DNA of 10,539 nt from an uncultured Mailhella sp. Its GTDB lineage: Bacteria > Desulfobacterota > Desulfovibrionia > Desulfovibrionales > Desulfovibrionaceae. The DNA lies in NCBI GenBank assembly GCA_944324625.1, contig CALUWZ010000052.1:1-10539 (forward strand). The letters are read 5' to 3'. The translations under genes were made by a program, and so were the position numbers. The notes below the pieces were generated by a model, which was given only the letters and a program-made list of their open reading frames with translations, ran no database searches and was not told the DNA's origin. Positions 1 to 6,196 of the stretch are shown here, one piece after another (the first letter of the stretch is position 1; the number at the start of each line of letters is the position of its first letter).

Positions 1-475
1 CCAATGCTTCGGAAATGCGGGTAATGATGATTTTGTCAAGGCCCAGAGTCTCTCTGAGCGGTTCTATTTTTGACCAGAACAGGTCAAGAGTGATGAGAAC
101 TTTTGGTTTGGAGTCGCGGAAATGGTGGGTGAGTTCTTTTTCCATATACAGGGGATTGGTCATAACCACAATGGCGCCGGCTTTGATCGCTCCCCAGAAA
201 GCAAGTACGGTCTGAGGAAGGTTGGGGAGCATAATGGCTATTCTGTCCCCTTTTTCAATGCCCATGCTGCGCAGGGAGGCGGCGATGTTTTCGGCTTTTT
301 CGTTGAGTTTTTCGTATGTTATTTTGTAATTGTGGAAACGCACGGCATCGGTTTTGCCTGCTTTTTCCGCTGCTTCAGCCAGAAAATCCTGCAAATTGCA
401 GGCAGGAAAATTAAATTCCAGAGGAGCATTGCCTTCATAGTGGGCGTGCCAAGGAGGTAAAGTTTGGTCTGACAT
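1..475 (-). CDS. AMP-forming acyl-CoA ligase (FadD-like), N-terminal part, cut by the left window edge
   Basis: The minus-strand frame opens at an ATG at 475-473 and stays open to the window edge (158 codons), so the C-terminal two thirds lie outside. A Shine-Dalgarno AAGGA sits about 7 nt upstream. The visible part reads like the start of long-chain fatty acid:CoA ligases: an opening MSDQTLPPWHAHYEG, then FHNYKITYEKLNEKAENIA, then GDRIAIMLPNLPQTVLAFWG and GAIVVMTNPLYMEKELTHHF. These match the N-terminal adenylation lobe that precedes the ATP-binding P-loop. The family activates a fatty or other carboxylic acid with ATP to an acyl-AMP and then to acyl-CoA. The gene follows nadE after 53 bp on the same strand, so the two are probably co-transcribed. 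Chain-length preference cannot be judged, because the catalytic motifs (YTSGTTG and later) are not in the window. Confidence 0.85.
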   Translation of the reverse strand, partial: MSDQTLPPWHAHYEGNAPLEFNFPACNLQDFLAEAAEKAGKTDAVRFHNYKITYEKLNEKAENIAASLRSMGIEKGDRIAIMLPNLPQTVLAFWGAIKAGAIVVMTNPLYMEKELTHHFRDSKPKVLITLDLFWSKIEPLRETLGLDKIIITRISEAL

Positions 476-528
476 GTTTTTTCCTTATTGTTTAGAAAAC
501 ATTGCGCGTATTGAACGTTCAGGCTCTG

Positions 529-2046
529 TTAGAAAACTTTGGCGCTGGAGGAAGGATTCCATTTTTTGCCAAAGGGGCAGGTGGACAGAATAACAGGGAA
601 AGGACATTGTTTTCTTTTGAATTCACTTGCTTTTAAGCGACGGTAGATGAGCATGATATCTTCATCTGACAAATGTTCTTCCTGTATGCTTTCCGGAGCT
701 TTGCCCTGTTCCAGCAGCTGATATAGAACGGCGTCAAGATACGGATAAGGCGGAAGGCTGTCTTCGTCTTTTTGGTTGGGCCGAAGTTCCGCAGTGGGGG
801 CTTTGACAAAGACATTATGGGGAATGCATTCACGTTTTTTGTGTTCGTTGAACCATGCTGCAACCTTGTAGGCACGGGATTTGTAAATGTCGGCAATGGG
901 TTCCAGCGCGCCGACAGTATCGCCGTAAAGCGTGCAGTAGCCCATGGCGGCTTCGGATTTGTTGCCTGTTCCGATAACCATGGCCCCCACTCTGTTGGCA
1001 AAGGCCGTCAGCAGATTGCCTCTTGTGCGGGCCTGTATGTTTTCAAAGGTTGTATCATCTTTATAAAAGGGTTTTTCATTGGCAAAACTTGCCGCAAGAG
1101 CACTTTCAAAGCTTTGGGCAATGTCAGAAATGGGAATGATGTAATAGGACATGCCCAGATTTTTGGCAAGATTAATGGCATCGTCCATGCTTTCCTGACT
1201 GTTGTATTTTGAGGGCATGATAATGCCGGTTACGTTTTTGCTGCCCATGGCTTCGCAGGCAATGGCCGCCACAAGGGCAGAGTCCATGCCGCCGCTCAGG
1301 CCTATGACGGCACGCTTTATTCCTGTTTTAAAAGCGTAATCGTAAACAGCCTGTTTTGCTGCCAAAAAAAGCAAGCCGTCGCTGTTTGCGCTGGGGAAGT
1401 TTTTGTTTTCTGCCTGAATGGTTTTGCCGTCAAAGTCAAAATAGGCGCAGTCTTCGCTGAAGGGATTCAGCTGCAGGAGCATGAAGCCCATAGCGCTGAA
1501 CAGCATGCTTTGTCCCGCAAACACAATGCCGTCGCTTGCGCCGCAGGCATTCATATAGACAACGATTTTTTGATGTTTTTTGGCAAATTTTGAAAGGGCA
1601 TTCTGCACGCTGAATCCGTCATAAAACGGATGGGCCGCGGCAAGATGGATAATGTTTGTTTCTTCAGGAACTGCCATGTTTTCCAAGAACGGAACAAAAT
1701 CTTCTGCCTGTTCGGGGCAGTGCGGAGCAAATATGCCGATGCCGTTCAGTTTATAGAGTCCGTTCTCTTTGTAAAAGTCGCCGTGCATGCGCCAAGCAGG
1801 TTCGTCAATTTCTTCCAGACTTTCATATAACAGATTGGTATGTTCACAGGTAAGCTGCGTGCTTTTTACCCGGTCCAAAAAACCGCCCACATGGCTTATT
1901 TCCTTATACGGGTGCTGGATGAGAGGCAAAGACGGAAGAAACGTGCAGGAGTCTTTTTCCAAATTTTTGGTAAAAGCCAGAACTTTGTGCGCATTGGCCC
2001 ACATGTCTCCGAGCTTGCCGTTGATTTGATAAAGATAGAAACGCAT
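529..2046 (-). CDS. nadE: NAD+ synthetase with a degenerate N-terminal nitrilase-like domain
   Basis: 505 aa. It converts deamido-NAD+ (NaAD) to NAD+ using ATP and an amide nitrogen donor, the last step of NAD+ synthesis in the cytosol. The C-terminal synthetase domain (about 225-490) is intact: P-loop SGGMDS at 251-256, ENIQARTRGN at 335-344, GTGNKSE at 359-365, YGDTVGALEPIADIYK at 374-389, KAPTAELRPNQKDEDSLPPY at 415-434 and FKRKQ at 476-480. Residues 1-200 are recognisably the glutaminase domain of two-domain NadE: YLYQINGKLGDMWANA at the start, and N-x2-G-x2-D-x2-VF-x-G-x-S at about 166-180. However, the catalytic Glu position reads FLPSLPL (Ser39), the Cys position reads GIGIFAPHC (Phe106), and the Lys-containing LPNYxVFDE block is unrecognisable. 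The domain is also shorter than usual (the P-loop starts at 251, against nearer 290 in typical homologues, from memory). I infer that it may use free ammonia. The start is supported by AAAGGA 6 nt upstream. The gene follows dapB by 66 bp. Confidence 0.93.
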   Translation of the reverse strand: MRFYLYQINGKLGDMWANAHKVLAFTKNLEKDSCTFLPSLPLIQHPYKEISHVGGFLDRVKSTQLTCEHTNLLYESLEEIDEPAWRMHGDFYKENGLYKLNGIGIFAPHCPEQAEDFVPFLENMAVPEETNIIHLAAAHPFYDGFSVQNALSKFAKKHQKIVVYMNACGASDGIVFAGQSMLFSAMGFMLLQLNPFSEDCAYFDFDGKTIQAENKNFPSANSDGLLFLAAKQAVYDYAFKTGIKRAVIGLSGGMDSALVAAIACEAMGSKNVTGIIMPSKYNSQESMDDAINLAKNLGMSYYIIPISDIAQSFESALAASFANEKPFYKDDTTFENIQARTRGNLLTAFANRVGAMVIGTGNKSEAAMGYCTLYGDTVGALEPIADIYKSRAYKVAAWFNEHKKRECIPHNVFVKAPTAELRPNQKDEDSLPPYPYLDAVLYQLLEQGKAPESIQEEHLSDEDIMLIYRRLKASEFKRKQCPFPVILSTCPFGKKWNPSSSAKVF

Positions 2047-2077
2047 GGCATGTCCTTTAATTGAGATAGCGTTGAAA

Positions 2078-2105
2078 AGTGCAGTGTTTTGGCATTTGCT
2101 GCACT
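2078..2105 (-). other. Small stem-loop between dapB and nadE
   Basis: A perfect 7-bp inverted repeat, AGTGCAG (2078-2084) and CTGCACT (2099-2105), with a 14-nt loop lies just after the dapB stop (2113) and before the nadE Shine-Dalgarno. There is no U-run after it on the minus strand, so it is not a convincing intrinsic terminator. It could be an mRNA processing or stability element, or chance. Confidence 0.3.
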
Positions 2106-2112
2106 GTGGAAT

Positions 2113-2898
2113 TTATCCGTTCAGCACATCGTGCATGGAATATAACGTTCCTGCTTTTTGGTTGGCAAGCCAGCGTGCGGCACGCAGAGCGCCTCCTGCA
2201 AAATTTTCTCTGGAATGGGCATGGTGGGTAATTTCGATGCGTTCGCCTGCGCCCATGAAATATACGGTATGCACGCCGACCACGTCGCCGCCGCGCAGGG
2301 TTTGTATGCCTATTTCGTCTTTCGGTCTTTCTCCGATTATGCCTTCACGGTGATAGCAGGCTACATCGGCAAGCTTTTTGCCTTTGCCTTCTGCCACTGC
2401 TTCGGCAAGGCGCAGGGCAGTGCCGCTTGGGGCGTCTTTTTTGAGATTGTGGTGAATTTCCATAAGGTCTGTATCATAATCGGGACCGAGCATGGCGGTA
2501 AGTTTGGGCAGAATATCCAAAAGCACGTTGACGCCCACGCTCATGTTCGGAGACATCATGATGGGGGTTTGTTTGGCATATTCGGCAATTTGGGCCTTTT
2601 GTCCGGCGTCAAGGCCGGTTGTGCCGATGACTAAAGGATTTTTATGTTCGGCGGCAAGTTTTGCGTTTTCCATGGTGGAAGCCGTGGACGTAAAGTCAAT
2701 AATTACGGCATGAGGGAATTTTTCAATACAATCTTTCAGGCTTTGGGCAACAAAGCAGCCATCAGGCAGTTTGGGCAGAAATTCTGTTTTCGGTTCGACA
2801 ACGGCAGCAACAGTGAGGTCCTGAGCATTTGAGGCAAGGCGGATAAGGGTGGATCCCATGCGGCCTGCGCCTCCCAAAATAATGAGATTTGTATTCAT
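2113..2898 (-). CDS. dapB: 4-hydroxy-tetrahydrodipicolinate reductase
   Basis: 261 aa, a normal length for DapB. It reduces 4-hydroxy-tetrahydrodipicolinate to tetrahydrodipicolinate with NAD(P)H, in the diaminopimelate branch that feeds lysine and peptidoglycan. The N-terminal Rossmann motif is GGAGRMG at 9-15, followed by IDFTSTAST at about 67-75 and IGTTGLD at 91-97. The signature block EIHHNLKKDAPSGTA runs from 147 to 161. It carries the catalytic His pair (149/150), the catalytic Lys (153) and the DAPSGT substrate loop. SPNMSVGVN at 116-124 is the usual hinge motif. The ATG at 2898-2896 has AAGGAA about 7 nt upstream and begins directly with the Rossmann strand, so no earlier start is needed. 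It is the first gene of the apparent dapB-nadE-ligase operon and lies just downstream of the HU terminator, so it should have its own promoter in 2899-2980. I could not pick that promoter out with confidence. Confidence 0.97.
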   Translation of the reverse strand: MNTNLIILGGAGRMGSTLIRLASNAQDLTVAAVVEPKTEFLPKLPDGCFVAQSLKDCIEKFPHAVIIDFTSTASTMENAKLAAEHKNPLVIGTTGLDAGQKAQIAEYAKQTPIMMSPNMSVGVNVLLDILPKLTAMLGPDYDTDLMEIHHNLKKDAPSGTALRLAEAVAEGKGKKLADVACYHREGIIGERPKDEIGIQTLRGGDVVGVHTVYFMGAGERIEITHHAHSRENFAGGALRAARWLANQKAGTLYSMHDVLNG

Positions 2899-2982
2899 AA
2901 AATTTCCTTTTCAAAAAATATGCTTATTTTTTACCATAGGTTGCCCAAAAAAGAAATAAAAAATTCCGTAAAGATTTTAAAT

Positions 2983-3017
2983 AAAAAAAGTGCCTTTTAT
3001 GCAAGACACTTTTTAAA
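2983..3017 (-). terminator. Intrinsic terminator of the HU gene
   Basis: On the minus strand this reads as a hairpin with arms AAAAAGTG (2985-2992, plus-strand reading) and CACTTTTT (3007-3014). Three further inner pairs (CTT/AAG) follow after one mismatch, and the loop is TTATGC. The minus-strand transcript then runs into a U-rich tract (complement of 2976-2989). It lies 24 bp past the HU stop codon and separates HU from dapB. Confidence 0.85.
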
Positions 3018-3040
3018 TTCCTTATGGAAGGCAAAAAGAC

Positions 3041-3316
3041 TTAGTTTACGGAATCTTTAAGGTTTTTGCCGGGAGTGAATTTTACAACAGAGCATGGAGG
3101 AATGTTGATTTCTTCACCTGTGCGGGGATTGCGGCCTTTGCGTGCGGCACGTTTGGTTACTTTAAAGCTGCCGAAACTGGTCAGAGTAATGGTTTCGCCT
3201 GCTGCAAGGCTTTCGGTAATGGCTTCGATGGTTGCGTCAAGGGCAGCTTCAGTTTTAGCTTTAGTTGGCAAACCGGACTTTGCGTGAATTTTTTCAATGA
3301 GTTCAGCTTTAGTCAT
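3041..3316 (-). CDS. HU family DNA-binding protein
   Basis: 91 aa, the typical size for the bacterial HU/IHF family. These are dimeric nucleoid proteins that bend and compact DNA. The opening MTKAELIEKIHAKSG and the following helical half match HU. LTSFGSFKV (45-53) is the family's turn signature, and GRNPRTGEEINIP (61-73) is the beta-arm signature, with Pro64 as the intercalating proline. The C-terminus FTPGKNLKD is typical of HU rather than of IHF. Cys75 at the base of the arm (IPPCSVVKF) is slightly unusual, because Ala or Lys-rich residues are common there. GGAG lies about 8 nt before the ATG at 3316-3314. It appears to be a single-gene unit, because a terminator follows at once. Whether it is the only HU paralogue cannot be told from this window. 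Confidence 0.96.
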   Translation of the reverse strand: MTKAELIEKIHAKSGLPTKAKTEAALDATIEAITESLAAGETITLTSFGSFKVTKRAARKGRNPRTGEEINIPPCSVVKFTPGKNLKDSVN

Positions 3317-3360
3317 CTTTTTGTCTCCATTTTTTTATGCTAAATATTATTGGTTAGCGT

Positions 3361-3375
3361 ACGTTTTAAAAACGT
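3361..3375. promoter_or_regulatory. AT-rich palindrome upstream of the HU gene
   Basis: A perfect 7-bp inverted repeat, ACGTTTT-A-AAAACGT, lies 45 bp before the HU start in the 69-bp gap between the methyltransferase stop and HU. This gap must hold the HU promoter, as HU is followed by its own terminator and is likely transcribed on its own, although no clean -35/-10 pair stands out. The palindrome could be an operator or a sequence favoured by HU-type autoregulation. This is speculative. Confidence 0.35.
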
Positions 3376-3385
3376 TAAGATAAAC

Positions 3386-4345
3386 TTAGAGGCATGTTAT
3401 TTTATTGTCAAGCTTTTTTTGATAATTTTTTTGTATCTCACCATAAATCCATGTTAATTCATGTTTGTTGCAGGAAAGGTGCAAAAGGGACGAATTTGGG
3501 ATATTTCTAAATAAATCAATGTGTTCTTTTGTGTCTTCGCCTTGAAGTTTTACGGTGAACACAAAGTTCTTTACATTGCCCCTGTCCAGCCAGCGGCTGG
3601 TGAGTTCAAAGAGTCTTGAAGGGTAGCATGCCATGTCCGAAAGAAGCCAGTCAATCTGCGGATAATCCTGCGGACGCAGTGAAAATCCGCTTTTGTTTTG
3701 ATATGTTACCGTGGGCATATTCATGACTTCAGGGGTGATTTCCGCTTTGTCGATGGCGGTTATGTTCACTCTGTGCTTGGCCATGACCCAAGTCCAGCCG
3801 CCCGGACAGGCGCCGAGGTCTATGGCATTTTCGCCTTCTTTCGGAAATGTTTCGGTTACGGTAAAAATTTCCCATAATTTTAAATAGGCACGGCTTGGCG
3901 GTTCTTCTTTGTTTTCTTCGAAATTTACTTCTCCGTGCGGAAAAGGGGAAGATGTATGCGTGCTGTATAAAATCTGATTGGGTTCAAGCAGCGTCCATGC
4001 GCCAAGATTTGAAGCCGGGCAGGGATCGCCGTATACATGGTTTTTAAAGCGGATTTTGGGGAGGTTTTCCTCAATAAGTTTGGCGCGTCTGAAAAAGTCA
4101 ACGGGATAGGAATGCCAGTTGCGCTGAATGGCTTTCAATTCTTTGACAGCGTGATTAATGGACGTAATGGGCAGTGTTTTCAGGTTATGCCATGTATTTT
4201 GCGCCCAAACGGGTTTTGTTTCCGTTTTGGGGCAGAGGAAAAAGCGTCCGTACTGCAGAAGAACGGGAATATTTAACCCGGCCAGTTCTTTTTTGAGCTC
4301 GTGTTCAAAAAAACGGGGAGCAATGTAAACTGTATTGTTTTCCAT
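3386..4345 (-). CDS. SAM-dependent 2'-O-ribose rRNA methyltransferase, RlmM/FtsJ type
   Basis: 319 aa from the ATG at 4345-4343. The frame is open further upstream to 4543, but that part lies inside the preceding ligase gene and reads as non-protein-like sequence, so I use the later start. It has no obvious Shine-Dalgarno. The C-terminal half is an FtsJ-type Rossmann methyltransferase. SRAYLKLWEI (151-160) carries the first Lys (156), and AIDLGACPGGWTWVMAKH (174-191) is SAM motif I and closely resembles RlmM. LLSDMAC carries Asp237, FTVKLQG carries Lys266, and KHELTW carries Glu296. Together these give the complete K-D-K-E tetrad of 2'-O-methyltransferases. RlmM methylates C2498 of 23S rRNA in E. 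coli; the same target here is an inference. The N-terminal ~150 residues should be the RNA-binding part. The gene starts 37 bp after the upstream acyl-CoA ligase stop, so the two are probably co-transcribed. Confidence 0.85.
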   Translation of the reverse strand: MENNTVYIAPRFFEHELKKELAGLNIPVLLQYGRFFLCPKTETKPVWAQNTWHNLKTLPITSINHAVKELKAIQRNWHSYPVDFFRRAKLIEENLPKIRFKNHVYGDPCPASNLGAWTLLEPNQILYSTHTSSPFPHGEVNFEENKEEPPSRAYLKLWEIFTVTETFPKEGENAIDLGACPGGWTWVMAKHRVNITAIDKAEITPEVMNMPTVTYQNKSGFSLRPQDYPQIDWLLSDMACYPSRLFELTSRWLDRGNVKNFVFTVKLQGEDTKEHIDLFRNIPNSSLLHLSCNKHELTWIYGEIQKNYQKKLDNKITCL

Positions 4346-4382
4346 ATTGATGCAGATTTGCTGTTTGCCGCAGGTTCGGCAT

Positions 4383-6047
4383 TTAATTTCGGTGCGTATT
4401 GGTGCCGTGGCCAAAATATTCCGCTGCCAGTTCACGCAGTTTGTATTTTTGAATTTTTCCGCTTGCGGTAAGCGGGTAGCTTTCCAATGTTGCCACATGG
4501 CGGGGAATTTTATGCCATGCAATTTTGCCGCGGCAGAAATCACGCACGTCTTCAGCCTTAATGGTTCGGCCGTCCTGCGTTAGAATAAAGGCTGCCACGT
4601 CTTCGCCGTATTTATGGGAGGGGATAGCCACGACCTGAACATCGCGCACGCCGGGCATGCGCATAAGAAATTCTTCTATTTCACGGGGATAGATATTTTC
4701 CCCTCCTCGAACTATCATGTCTTTGATTCTGCCTGTTATGCGCAGATAGCCCCTTTCGTCCATGACGCCGAGGTCGCCCGAATGAAGCCAGCCGTCCCTG
4801 TCAATGACATCGTCCGTGGCCTGCCTGTTGTTGTAATAGCCCTGCATGACGCTGTAGCCGCGGCAGCAGATTTCTCCGTGAGAGCCGGCGGGAAGTTTTT
4901 GATTGGTCTGCGGATCGCGGATTTCCACTTCAATGCCCGGCATGGCTTTGCCCACTGTGGCACATCTGTCTTCAATGGTTTCATTTGTGGTCGTCATGGT
5001 CATGACGGGCGAATTTTCCGTCAGTCCGTATGGAATGGTTATTTCATGCATGTTCATTTCTTCCAGAACGCGGCGCATTAAAGGTTCGGGGCAGACAGAA
5101 CCGCTCATGATGCCTGTGCGCAGGGAAGAATAATCAAATTTTTTAAAGAGCTTGTGTTCCACTATGGCCAAGTACATGCTGGGTACGCCGTAAAGCGCCG
5201 TGCATTTTTCCGTTTCCACTGCCGTCATGACCTGTACGGGATTGAATGTTTCGGGAATAACGGCACAGCAGCCGTGATGCACAAAGGCCATGATGCCGAG
5301 AACGCAGCCGAAACAATGGAATAAGGGCACAGGGGAGCAGACAATGTCTTTTTCGGTAAGTTTTTGGTTTTTGCCGATATGATAGCCGTTGTTGCTTATG
5401 CTTACATGGCTGAGCATGACACCTTTCGGAAATCCCGTGGTGCCTGAAGTATACTGCATGTTTACCGTGTCATGAGGGCTGAGTGAAGCCTGCCTTTGCC
5501 GAAATTCTTCGTCGGAAACGGTTTTTCCCAGTTCTTTTATCTCAGTTACGGAGAACATGCCTTTTTGTTCTTCTTCGCCGAAGAATATGACCCGTTTTAA
5601 ATTTGGAAGCTTTTCGCAGTGCAGATTGCCTCTGTTTTGTATTCTCAGTTCAGGCACAATGGTATTGAGGGTTTCCAGAAAATCATGTTCGCGGTAATTT
5701 TCCACCAGACAAAGATTTTCGCATTCGGATTGCTGAAGCTGATAGCAAAGTTCGCTGCTGCGGTAATTGGTGTTGACGGTCAGCAGTATGGCGCCGATTT
5801 TGGCCGTGGCAAACATGAATGAAACCCAGTGCGGGACATTGGGGGCCCAAACAGCAACTTTTTCGCCTTTTTTTATGCCAAGAGCCATAAGGCCTTTGGC
5901 AATGGCGTCAACTTCCGTCTGAAATTCTTTCCATGTATAGCGGATTTCGGCATCAGGAAAAATAAAAGCCATATTGTCGGGAAAGCGGAAAACCGTTGTA
6001 TCCAGCACCTGTCCTAAAGTTTTTTCTATAAGCGTGAAATCTGCCAT
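4383..6047 (-). CDS. AMP-forming acyl-CoA synthetase (fatty acid:CoA ligase family)
   Basis: 554 aa from the ATG at 6047-6045 (MADFTLIEKTLG). CAGG lies about 6 nt upstream, and the -10 hexamer of a good promoter lies about 30 bp away. A longer frame to 6104 would begin inside that promoter, so I reject it. All hallmarks of ANL adenylating enzymes are present: P-loop YTSGTTGFPKG (199-209), A5 motif YGLTE (340-344), HSGDLG (422-427), the hinge GRIKDMIVRGGENIYP (439-454), and the catalytic Lys531 in PLTASGKIQK near the C-terminus. The enzyme makes an acyl-AMP from ATP and a carboxylic acid and then transfers the acyl group to CoA. The overall sequence resembles medium/long-chain acyl-CoA ligases (FadD and YngI/AcsF-like groups) more than acetyl-CoA synthetase. 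The exact substrate is unknown. It heads a two-gene unit with the methyltransferase. It is a different gene from the partial ligase at the left edge. Confidence 0.93.
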   Translation of the reverse strand: MADFTLIEKTLGQVLDTTVFRFPDNMAFIFPDAEIRYTWKEFQTEVDAIAKGLMALGIKKGEKVAVWAPNVPHWVSFMFATAKIGAILLTVNTNYRSSELCYQLQQSECENLCLVENYREHDFLETLNTIVPELRIQNRGNLHCEKLPNLKRVIFFGEEEQKGMFSVTEIKELGKTVSDEEFRQRQASLSPHDTVNMQYTSGTTGFPKGVMLSHVSISNNGYHIGKNQKLTEKDIVCSPVPLFHCFGCVLGIMAFVHHGCCAVIPETFNPVQVMTAVETEKCTALYGVPSMYLAIVEHKLFKKFDYSSLRTGIMSGSVCPEPLMRRVLEEMNMHEITIPYGLTENSPVMTMTTTNETIEDRCATVGKAMPGIEVEIRDPQTNQKLPAGSHGEICCRGYSVMQGYYNNRQATDDVIDRDGWLHSGDLGVMDERGYLRITGRIKDMIVRGGENIYPREIEEFLMRMPGVRDVQVVAIPSHKYGEDVAAFILTQDGRTIKAEDVRDFCRGKIAWHKIPRHVATLESYPLTASGKIQKYKLRELAAEYFGHGTNTHRN

Positions 6048-6075
6048 AACAAACCTGAAATAAAAAATTTTTAAA

Positions 6076-6104
6076 ATTATATGTAAAGATAGGCAAAGTT
6101 GCAA
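6076..6104 (-). promoter_or_regulatory. Sigma70-type promoter for the acyl-CoA ligase unit
   Basis: On the minus strand, TTGCAA (complement of 6104-6099) is followed after exactly 17 bp by a perfect TATAAT (complement of 6081-6076). This is about 30 bp before the ligase start codon and just downstream of the nfnB terminator. Confidence 0.75.
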
Positions 6105-6142
6105 GTTTTAAAGCAGATATTAAAAAATGCAGCCGTCAGCAG

Positions 6143-6178
6143 AAAAAAAATCCCTGTTCTTGGAACAGGGATTTTTTT
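6143..6178 (-). terminator. Strong intrinsic terminator after nfnB
   Basis: The arms TCCCTGTTC (6151-6159) and GAACAGGGA (6163-6171) are perfectly complementary around a 3-nt loop. They are flanked by an A-run (6143-6150) and a T-run (6172-6178) that extend the stem to about 16 bp. On the minus strand it lies 19 bp past the nfnB stop and ends in a U-tract. The flanking runs make it formally able to work on either strand, but only minus-strand genes are nearby. Confidence 0.95.
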
Positions 6179-6196
6179 GTCAGAAATTTTCCGAAG

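Noticed and set aside
2963..3054. 10-bp inverted repeat ATTCCGTAAA / TTTACGGAAT flanking the HU terminator
   Set aside because: The right arm is the end of the HU coding sequence. The arms are 72 bp apart around a stronger local hairpin, so I treat it as chance or as a weak extension of the terminator stem.
4346..4543. N-terminal extension of the rRNA methyltransferase by 66 residues
   Set aside because: It would run inside the coding sequence of the acyl-CoA ligase and its residues do not look like the family. The ATG at 4345 lies just after the ligase stop and gives a sensible domain start.
6048..6104. N-terminal extension of the acyl-CoA ligase by 19 residues
   Set aside because: It would cover the TATAAT and part of the -35 region of the unit's own promoter. 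The ATG at 6047 has a ribosome site and begins a typical ligase N-terminus.
6143..6178. Possible attachment site or small RNA at the 16-bp hairpin
   Set aside because: Its position 19 bp after the nfnB stop, tight stem, 3-nt loop and U-tract fit a plain intrinsic terminator.
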